From assembly GCA_003168295.1 (NCBI GenBank), contig PMST01000227.1, positions 19,497-38,744 on the forward strand: a DNA stretch of 19,248 nucleotides, given 5' to 3'. Origin of the DNA: Actinomycetota bacterium (GTDB lineage: Bacteria > Actinomycetota > Actinomycetes > Streptosporangiales > Streptosporangiaceae). Numbering within the stretch: position 1 is the first letter of the stretch; every line of letters begins with the position of its first letter. This document shows, piece by piece, positions 6,583 through 12,771 of the stretch. The notes under the pieces were generated by a model, which saw only the letters and a list, made by a program, of their open reading frames with translations, did not search any database and was not told the origin of the DNA. A program made the position numbers and the translations under genes.

Positions 6583-8155
6583 CGCTGCGGATGATCTTGC
6601 CGAGGTGGTTCCGGGGCAGCGATGTCACCCGGAACACCCGCTTGGGGCACTTGTACCCGGTCAGCACCGTGTGCGCGTGCGCGATGAGCCCGGCCTCGTC
6701 CAGCCCGTGGCCGTCTCGCAGCACCACCCAGGCGGTCACCTGCTCGCCCCACCGGTCATCCGGAAGACCGGCCACGGCCGCCTCGGACACCGACGGATGT
6801 AGCTCGAGCGCGATCTCCACCTCGGCCGGATAGACGTTCAGGCCGCCCGTGATGATCATTTCCTTGGTCCGGCCGCGGATCATCAGATGCCCGGTCACCG
6901 GGTCCACCGCCCCGATGTCGCCGGTGCGGAACCAGCCGTCGGTGGTGAACGCGGCTTCGGTGGCCGCCGGGTCCTGCCAGTAGCCGGCGAACACCTGCGG
7001 TCCGCGGAGCTGGATCTCGCCGTCGACGCCAAAATCGGCCGCTCCCGGACCGGCCTGGGGATCCGCGGTCCTGATCCGGGTCAGCACGCCGGGCAGCGGC
7101 ACCCCGATCGTTTCCCCTCGCGGGGTATCGAGCGGGTTGGAGACGTTGAGCCCGCTCTCGGTAGTGCCGTACCTGACCAGCGGCAGGCGTCCGAGCAGGC
7201 GGGGCAGCCGCTCCGCGAGCACCGGGCTCAGCGGGGCTGAGCCGCAGACGGCGAGCCGCAGCGCCCGCAGGCGTGCGGCGGGCACTTCGGCGTTCACCAG
7301 GGCCTGGTAGATGGTAGGCACCGCGAACAGCACGCTAGGCCGGGTGGCGTCGATGGTCTGGGCCAGGTCGGCCGCGGTGAACCTGGACCGGATGTGCACC
7401 GTGCCGCCCGCGATCAGCGCCGCGTGCAGGCCGCCTAGGCCATGCTGGTGATACAGCGGCAGCGCGTGCACCAGCACGTCATCCCCGCTCCACCGCCATG
7501 CCGCCATCGCGGAGTTGATCGAGGCCGCGAGCTGGCGGTGAGTCAGCGGCACGCCCTTAGGCCTTCCGGTCGTGCCCGAGGTGTAGGCGAGCAGCGCAGC
7601 GTCCTGCGGGCGAGGCATGCTCCCCGGCGCGGAGCCGGACCCGCGTGCGGGGCCGGCGCCGTCCGGCTGATCCCTGACGTCTACGACCAGCGGCTGCGCG
7701 GAGCCCGCCCCCAGAAGTCTCAGCCCGGCCAGGAGCCTCGCCGGCTCACGGTCGGCGAAGGCCAGCACCGCCCCGGAGTCGGCGGCCAGATGCCCGAGTT
7801 CGGCGGCCGTGCAGGCAGGGTTCGCGAGCACGACCACGGCACCGGCCCGGAGCGCGCCAAGATAGCACCGAACGAAACCGAGGCTCGATCCGGCCGCGAG
7901 CAGCACCCGGTCGCCGGCCTGCACGCGACCCGCCAGCCAGGCCGCCACCCGGCCCGCCGCGGCATCGAGCTCGGCGTGGGTGACCGGCTCGCCGTCGACC
8001 GTGACCGCAACCCGGTCCGGAGCACGGTCCGCGGCCGCGGCCGCCAGCGCGGGAATCGTCTCGTCGCCCAGGCCCGAGACGAACTGGCGCGGGTCCGCGA
8101 CGCCAGGCAGGTGCGTCCGCCAGCCCGCCAGGCTCCAGTCCTCATAACCGCTCAT
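6572..8155 (-). CDS. AMP-forming acyl-CoA ligase, malonyl-CoA-synthetase-like
   Basis: A 527-residue adenylating enzyme (ANL superfamily) that activates a carboxylic acid as acyl-AMP and transfers it to CoA in the cytosol. Motifs: phosphate loop YTSGTTGRPKG (191-201), A5 RYGTTESG (328-335), A7 GWFRTGD (407-413), hinge region GRTKEMIITGGLNVYP (428-443), and A10 NHLGK with catalytic K520. The stretch RYGTTESGLNVSNPLD with the following GVPLPGV resembles malonyl-CoA synthetases (MatB/ACSF3), whose arginine beside the A5 motif binds the second carboxylate. I therefore suggest a short dicarboxylate or polar acid substrate, with moderate confidence. It is the second gene of the leftward operon, 16 bp after the crotonase stop and coupled to it through a duplicated ATGA junction. 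Its 3' end is also present as a relic at 4372-4446. Confidence 0.93.
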   Translation of the reverse strand: MSGYEDWSLAGWRTHLPGVADPRQFVSGLGDETIPALAAAAADRAPDRVAVTVDGEPVTHAELDAAAGRVAAWLAGRVQAGDRVLLAAGSSLGFVRCYLGALRAGAVVVLANPACTAAELGHLAADSGAVLAFADREPARLLAGLRLLGAGSAQPLVVDVRDQPDGAGPARGSGSAPGSMPRPQDAALLAYTSGTTGRPKGVPLTHRQLAASINSAMAAWRWSGDDVLVHALPLYHQHGLGGLHAALIAGGTVHIRSRFTAADLAQTIDATRPSVLFAVPTIYQALVNAEVPAARLRALRLAVCGSAPLSPVLAERLPRLLGRLPLVRYGTTESGLNVSNPLDTPRGETIGVPLPGVLTRIRTADPQAGPGAADFGVDGEIQLRGPQVFAGYWQDPAATEAAFTTDGWFRTGDIGAVDPVTGHLMIRGRTKEMIITGGLNVYPAEVEIALELHPSVSEAAVAGLPDDRWGEQVTAWVVLRDGHGLDEAGLIAHAHTVLTGYKCPKRVFRVTSLPRNHLGKIIRSALG

Positions 8156-8182
8156 GGCTCGCCAAGACCGCTCATGGCTCGC
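8147..8182. repeat. tandem duplication (20-nt period) at the crotonase-ligase junction
   Basis: ACCGCTCATGGCTCGC occurs at 8147-8162 and again at 8167-8182. Each copy contains an ATG and a TGA read on the minus strand: the upstream copy ends the crotonase and the downstream copy starts the ligase. The arrangement looks like a duplicated ATGA overlap. Confidence 0.85.
8152..8175 (-). CDS. possible 7-codon coupling minicistron
   Basis: The ATG at 8175-8173 overlaps the crotonase stop (ATGA) and opens the frame MSGLGEP, ending in a TGA that itself overlaps the ligase ATG (8155-8153, again ATGA). Ribosomes finishing the crotonase could restart here, translate seven codons and be delivered onto the ligase start. 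Whether it is translated is unknown; it may be only a by-product of the duplication. Confidence 0.35.
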   Translation of the reverse strand: MSGLGEP

Positions 8183-8882
8183 GCGCGGCAGGCGCAGGGA
8201 CCGGCCCCGTTAGCTGCGCCCAGGCCGACCGGTTCGCTGCTCGTTCGGCCTGCAGGCGGTCAAGCAATCCTCCCGCCGCCATCACCGGTTTGACCCCGGC
8301 CGCCACGCCCCGCCGCGCGAGATCGGCGGCGATCTGTTCGGCCAGGACGTCCGGCTCCGGCGAGACACGGTTGAGCAGCCCGAGAGCCAGCGCCTCGGCC
8401 GCCTCCAGCCAGCGGCCGGTCAGCACCAGGTCCATGGCCGGGCCACGGCCGACCAGGTCGGGCAGCAGCCAGGCGCCCACGGTGAGGTTCAGGCCGGGCG
8501 GCCCGGCCCAGCGCAGCCTGGCCGCTGGACTCGCGATCCGCAGGTCGGATGCCGCCGCCAGCTGCGCGCCGCCACCGACCGCGGCCCCGGACAGTACGGC
8601 GATCACCGGCCCGGGTCTGGTGATGATGGTGTTGCAGCAGTCATAGATCAGGTCTGAAACCACGGCCCGTTCGGCATCGGAAATGGTCAGGTCGGCCCCC
8701 GCGCAGAACACCGCGGGATCGGCGCTGCCGAGCAGGACGGGCACCGAAGGTTCGGCCGCCAGCGCGTCCCTGATCGCAGCGGTCAGGCTCACGTCGAGCG
8801 CGTTGCGCCGCTGCGGCCGGGCCAGACGCAGCCAGCGATAGCCGGCCGGGTCGTGCTCGACCATCAGGTGCGGATGCGGCAT
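8172..8882 (-). CDS. enoyl-CoA hydratase/isomerase (crotonase) family protein with altered active site
   Basis: A 236-residue crotonase fold, slightly short for the family. The CoA and oxyanion-hole parts are present: FCAGADL (59-65) and GAAVGGGAQLAAASDLRIA (99-117). Aligned by eye with rat mitochondrial hydratase, the first catalytic glutamate (GGGCELA) is Q107, and the second (QPEI) falls at about G127 in AGPPGLNL. Water addition to an enoyl-CoA by the standard mechanism is therefore unlikely. Other crotonase reactions that need only the oxyanion hole or other residues (decarboxylation, thioester hydrolysis, isomerisation, C-C cleavage) fit better. Start: ATG 8882; an in-frame ATG at residue 7 is possible. 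It is first in the leftward operon with the ligase, and has the GntR-type operator 44-57 bp upstream. Confidence 0.9.
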   Translation of the reverse strand: MPHPHLMVEHDPAGYRWLRLARPQRRNALDVSLTAAIRDALAAEPSVPVLLGSADPAVFCAGADLTISDAERAVVSDLIYDCCNTIITRPGPVIAVLSGAAVGGGAQLAAASDLRIASPAARLRWAGPPGLNLTVGAWLLPDLVGRGPAMDLVLTGRWLEAAEALALGLLNRVSPEPDVLAEQIAADLARRGVAAGVKPVMAAGGLLDRLQAERAANRSAWAQLTGPVPAPAAREP

Positions 8883-8925
8883 GCTCAGGCTCTGGAAAAT
8901 GCTGGGCTCCCGAAACGTCTGAAAT

Positions 8926-8939
8926 ATGGTATACCAAAT
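8926..8939. promoter_or_regulatory. GntR/FadR-type operator, copy 2, in the divergent promoter region
   Basis: ATGGTATACCAAAT, with the palindrome TGGTATACCA at 8927-8936, is identical to 94-107. It lies between the divergent crotonase (start 8882) and FAD-subunit (start 9006) genes, so one bound dimer could control both operons. The regulator encoded at 15092 is the natural candidate. The TATACC and TATGGT hexamers within it could also serve as -10 elements, as often seen for repressor sites. Confidence 0.75.
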
Positions 8940-9005
8940 GAACCGGAGTCAGCGGACCGATGACCCCACCGGATCTGTATAACCGAGTGGACCCCGAGGA
9001 GTCAG

Positions 9006-9893
9006 GTGAAGCCAGCGGCGTTCGCCTATCATCGCGCGCACAGCGTCGCGGAGGCGGTCGCGCTGCTCGCCGAACTCGGCGACGAGGCGAAGATCCTGGC
9101 CGGAGGGCTGAGCCTGGTCCCGATGATGAACTTCCGGCTGGCCCGGCCCACCGCGCTTGTCGATGTGACCAGGATCGAAGGCCTGAGTTACCTGAAGGCC
9201 GACCCGCAGGACGGGCTGCGCATCGGCGCGCTGACCACCCACCGCACCGTTGAGACCAGCCGCGACCCGGACGTCCTGGCCGGGTTCGGCGTGCTGCCGC
9301 GTTCGGCTCGGTGGATCGGGCACTATCCGATCCGCAGCCGCGGCACCTTCGGCGGCAGCATCGCGCACGCCGACCCGGCGTCGGAATGGTGCCTGCTCGC
9401 CGTGCTGCTCGATGCGCAGGTGGTCCTCACCGGGCCGCAACGGCAGCGCACGCTCCCGGCCGCCGAGTTCTTCGAGGGGTATTACAGCACGGCGGCCAGT
9501 GCCGACGAGATGATCACCGAGCTGTGGTTCCCCCGGCCCGCGCCGCGGGCGGTGCTCACCGAGTTCGCCCAGCGACAGGGTGACTTCGCGGTCGTCGCCG
9601 CCGCCGTCAGCGCGGACATCGAAGACGGAATCTGCCGGTCAGCGCGCGTGGTGCTCGGCGGCGTCGGCCCGCTGCCGGTCCAGGTGAACGCGGACGCGCT
9701 GTCCGGCCAGCCTGCGGCCAGTGACACCTGGCAGGCCATGGGGGAGCACGCCGCGAGCCAGGTCGACCCGCCGGAGGACACCCACGGCAGCGGCGAGTTC
9801 CGGCGCCGGCTGACCGCCACGCTGGTGTCACGCGCCCTCGCCGAGGCAAGCCAGCTTCCCGCGCCCAGCCAGCTCCCCGGTGGCACCCGGTGA
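9006..9893 (+). CDS. molybdenum hydroxylase FAD-binding medium subunit (CoxM-type)
   Basis: This 295-residue protein is the flavin subunit of a xanthine oxidase-family dehydrogenase. It passes electrons from the 2Fe-2S clusters through FAD to an acceptor. The two flavin-binding loops typical of the CO dehydrogenase/PCMH fold are visible: [15 protein letters not shown] (32-46) and [14 protein letters not shown] (114-127). The C-terminal domain follows from about residue 180. The GTG start at 9006 has AGGAG a few bases upstream. It is the first gene of the rightward operon and ends in a GTGA overlap with the large subunit. Length is normal for the family. Confidence 0.93.
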   Translation: MKPAAFAYHRAHSVAEAVALLAELGDEAKILAGGLSLVPMMNFRLARPTALVDVTRIEGLSYLKADPQDGLRIGALTTHRTVETSRDPDVLAGFGVLPRSARWIGHYPIRSRGTFGGSIAHADPASEWCLLAVLLDAQVVLTGPQRQRTLPAAEFFEGYYSTAASADEMITELWFPRPAPRAVLTEFAQRQGDFAVVAAAVSADIEDGICRSARVVLGGVGPLPVQVNADALSGQPAASDTWQAMGEHAASQVDPPEDTHGSGEFRRRLTATLVSRALAEASQLPAPSQLPGGTR

Positions 9894-9917
9894 CCCCGCG
9901 GCACCCGGTGACCCCGC
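9882..9917. repeat. perfect 18-nt tandem duplication at the FAD subunit / large subunit junction
   Basis: GGCACCCGGTGACCCCGC occurs twice in tandem (9882-9899 and 9900-9917). The first copy carries the GTGA stop-start overlap. Because 18 is a multiple of three, the second copy gives another in-frame GTG (9908), so the large subunit has two possible starts. Confidence 0.9.
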
Positions 9918-12274
9918 AGGCGGTCCCCTTCAACGGCCGCTGGGTCGGTGCCCGGGTACCGCGGAAGGAAGACCGCAGGATGCTGCTCGGCCGGGGCCGC
10001 TTTGTGGCCGACCTGGCCCGGCCCGGCCTGCTGCACGCCGCCTTCGTCCGCAGCCCGTACGCCCACGCGGGCGTCGGCGCCATCGACGTGACCGCCGCCT
10101 TGCAGGCGCCGGGCGTGGAGACGGTCCTCACCGCCGCTACCCTCGGTGACCCGTATCTGCTGGCCCTGCTGGAACGGGACGAGTTCGTGCCCACCCGGAT
10201 GCCCATCCTGGCCCGAGACAAGGTGCGCTTTGTCGGCGAGCCGGTCGCGCTGGTGATCGCGGACGATGCCTACCGGGCCGAAGACGCGATCGAACTCGTA
10301 GAGGTGGACTGGGATCCGCGGCCTGCGGTGGCGAGCATCGACGCCGCGACCGCCCGCGAGGCGCCTGTCCTGCACGAAGAAGCCCGCGGTAACTGCCTGG
10401 TTGACCTGCTGATGTTCGACGACGACCGACTGCGGGAAATCTTCGGGACGGCCGCGGTCACCTTCAGCGCCACCTTCAGCAGCGCCCGGGTCGCCGCCCT
10501 GCCGCTTGAGGGGCGCGCCTGCCTGGCCGAGTGGGACGACCGCGACGATCAGCTGGTCCTGCACGTCTCCACCCAGGTCCCGCACCAGGTCCGTTCCGGC
10601 GTCGCGCAGGCCCTAGGCCTGCCCGAGCGCCAGGTGCGGGTCATCGCCCCGGACGTCGGCGGCGGGTTCGGCCTGAAGTGCGTCGTCGGCCGGGAAGAGG
10701 TCGCCGTGGCGGCGGCCGCGCTGCGGCTGCGGCGGCCGGTGCGCTGGGCCGAGGACCGGCAGGAGAACCTGGCCGCCGCGTTCCACGGGCACGAGCAGCG
10801 CTACCAGGTGCGCGCCGCGTTCAGCCGGGACGGCCGGATCCTCGGCCTGGACGCCGAGATCGACTGCGACATCGGAGCGTACTCCGCGTTCCCGTTCACC
10901 TGCGCGGTCGAGCCGCTGATGGCCTCGACCGAACTGCCCGGCGTGTACAAGGTGCCCGCCTACCGTGCCCGCGGCCGGGCCATCACCACCAACAAGGCGC
11001 CCACCGCGCCCTACCGGGGGGTGTCACGGCCGCAGATCGTCCTGGTCATGGAGCGGCTGATGGAAAAGGCCGCCGAGGTCCTCGGAATGGATCCGCTCGA
11101 CGTGCGCCGGATCAACCTGATCAGTCCCGGCGAGTTCCCCTACACCGGGGTCAATGGCATCACCTATGACGAGGGCAGCTACCGCGAGTCGCTCGACCAG
11201 GCGGAAAAACACGTGACCGGGCAGGCCTGGCCGGCCGAATGCGATCGGCTCCGGCTCGCCGGACTGCGAGCCGGGATCGGCTACGCCTGCTTCTCCGAGC
11301 GCACCGCGTACGGTACTCCCACCATGTCGCAGCGGCGGATGCGGATGACGCCCGGCTACGACACGGCCATGGTGCGGATGGACCCGACCGGCGAGGTCAT
11401 CGTCACGACCGGAACCTGCGGTCACGGCCAGGGGCACGAGACGACGTTCGCGCAGATCGTCGCCGACCGGCTCGGCGTGCACCCGGACCAGGTCCGGCTG
11501 CGGCAGGGAGACACGGACCTGGCCTCCTACGGCTGGGGCACCTGGGGTAGCCGCTCGGTGGTCATCGGCGGCGGCGCGGCCGGCCGGGCCGCCGAGATCG
11601 TGGCCAGCCAGCTGCGGAAGGTGGCCGCGTCCCTGCTCGAGGCCAGCCCGGCGGACGTGGAGCTGACCGAGGGAGTGGCGCGCATCCGCGGTGACGCCAG
11701 CGCGGCCGTACCTATCCCGGAAATGGCCAGGCTGGTCCATTTCCAGGCGCACCGGCTGGAGGAGGACTTGCGGTACGGCCTGGAAGCCCGGGCGACGTTC
11801 GACCCTCCGGGCACGTTCTCTAACGCCTGTCACGTGGCCATGGTGGTGATCGACCCGGGCACCGGCGCGATCCGTCTGCACAAGTACCTGGTGGTCGAGG
11901 ACTGCGGCGTCGTCATCAACCCGATGGTCGTGGACGGGCAGGTGCGCGGCGGCGTCACCCAGGGCGTGGCGGCCGCGCTGCTCGAGCGGGTCTGCTTCGA
12001 CCTCGAGGGCCAGCCGGTCAGCACCACGCTGATGGACTACCTGGCGCCCACCGCGGCCGAGATGTGCGCGGTGGACATCGTCCACCTGCAGACGCCGTCG
12101 CAGTTCGGCGAGACGGGCGCTAAGGGAATGGGGGAGGGCGGCACGATCGGCGCTCCGGCGGCGGTTCTTGGCGCCATCAACGACGCGCTGTCCGACACCG
12201 GCACGCGCTTCGATCACATCCCGGTGCTGCCCTCCGACATCAGCGCCGCCCTCAACCGGCAGGACGTTGCATGA
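9890..12274 (+). CDS. molybdenum hydroxylase large (molybdopterin) subunit, first copy
   Basis: This 794-residue xanthine oxidase/CoxL-family catalytic subunit binds the Mo-molybdopterin cofactor and hydroxylates its substrate with oxygen from water. It has the N-terminal small domain (VPRKEDRRMLLGRGRF onwards), the cofactor motif DVGGGFGLK (about 254-262), GTCGHGQGHET (about 508-518), and the active-site glutamate in GMGEGG near 750. The loop that reads AYRCSFR in true form I CO dehydrogenases is PYRGVSR here (about 374-380), so CO oxidation is not expected. Start is GTG 9890, overlapping the FAD-subunit stop (GTGA), or the duplicated GTG 9908. The end overlaps the FeS subunit by ATGA. It differs strongly from the second large subunit, so the two are not a recent duplication. 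Confidence 0.93.
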   Translation: MTPRHPVTPQAVPFNGRWVGARVPRKEDRRMLLGRGRFVADLARPGLLHAAFVRSPYAHAGVGAIDVTAALQAPGVETVLTAATLGDPYLLALLERDEFVPTRMPILARDKVRFVGEPVALVIADDAYRAEDAIELVEVDWDPRPAVASIDAATAREAPVLHEEARGNCLVDLLMFDDDRLREIFGTAAVTFSATFSSARVAALPLEGRACLAEWDDRDDQLVLHVSTQVPHQVRSGVAQALGLPERQVRVIAPDVGGGFGLKCVVGREEVAVAAAALRLRRPVRWAEDRQENLAAAFHGHEQRYQVRAAFSRDGRILGLDAEIDCDIGAYSAFPFTCAVEPLMASTELPGVYKVPAYRARGRAITTNKAPTAPYRGVSRPQIVLVMERLMEKAAEVLGMDPLDVRRINLISPGEFPYTGVNGITYDEGSYRESLDQAEKHVTGQAWPAECDRLRLAGLRAGIGYACFSERTAYGTPTMSQRRMRMTPGYDTAMVRMDPTGEVIVTTGTCGHGQGHETTFAQIVADRLGVHPDQVRLRQGDTDLASYGWGTWGSRSVVIGGGAAGRAAEIVASQLRKVAASLLEASPADVELTEGVARIRGDASAAVPIPEMARLVHFQAHRLEEDLRYGLEARATFDPPGTFSNACHVAMVVIDPGTGAIRLHKYLVVEDCGVVINPMVVDGQVRGGVTQGVAAALLERVCFDLEGQPVSTTLMDYLAPTAAEMCAVDIVHLQTPSQFGETGAKGMGEGGTIGAPAAVLGAINDALSDTGTRFDHIPVLPSDISAALNRQDVA

Positions 12275-12771
12275 GAGATATGCACGCCATCAGGCTGAGG
12301 GTCAACGGCCGCGACCACGACCTGGTCGTCGAGGCGCGCCGGACGCTCGCCGACATGCTCCGCCACGACCTGGGCTACACCGGCACGCACCTGGGCTGCG
12401 AGCACGGCATCTGCGGTGCCTGCACGGTGATCCTGAACGACGCCCCGGTCCGCGCCTGCCTGGTCTTTGGCGTCCAGGCCGACGGCGCCGAGGTACGCAC
12501 CGTGGAAGGGCTCGCCCACGGCGAGCAGCTGTCGGATCTGCAGCAGTCCTTCAGCGATCACCACGCGCTGCAGTGCGGCTTCTGCACCCCCGGCTTCCTC
12601 ATGCTCGCCGAGGCCTACTTTGCCGACAGCGATACAGCCGCGCTGACCGAGGCTCGCGCCCGCGAGCTGGTCGCGGCCAACCTGTGCCGCTGCACCGGCT
12701 ACCAGGGCATCGTCGAGGCGGTCCTGGCCACCGCGCGAGCCCGCGGGGACGCTAAGGGCAGCTCCTCGTGA
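12271..12771 (+). CDS. molybdenum hydroxylase 2Fe-2S small subunit (CoxS-type)
   Basis: This 166-residue protein carries two 2Fe-2S clusters that pass electrons from the Mo site to FAD. The plant-ferredoxin-type cluster uses C43, C48, C51 and C63 (GCEHGICGACTV, then ACL). The second uses C102, C105, C139 and C141 (QCGFCTPG and CRCTGY). All eight ligands are present and the length is normal. It overlaps the first large subunit upstream by ATGA and the second downstream by GTGA, so it sits between two catalytic subunits and could serve both. No twin-arginine signal is seen, so the complex is expected in the cytosol. Confidence 0.95.
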   Translation: MRDMHAIRLRVNGRDHDLVVEARRTLADMLRHDLGYTGTHLGCEHGICGACTVILNDAPVRACLVFGVQADGAEVRTVEGLAHGEQLSDLQQSFSDHHALQCGFCTPGFLMLAEAYFADSDTAALTEARARELVAANLCRCTGYQGIVEAVLATARARGDAKGSSS

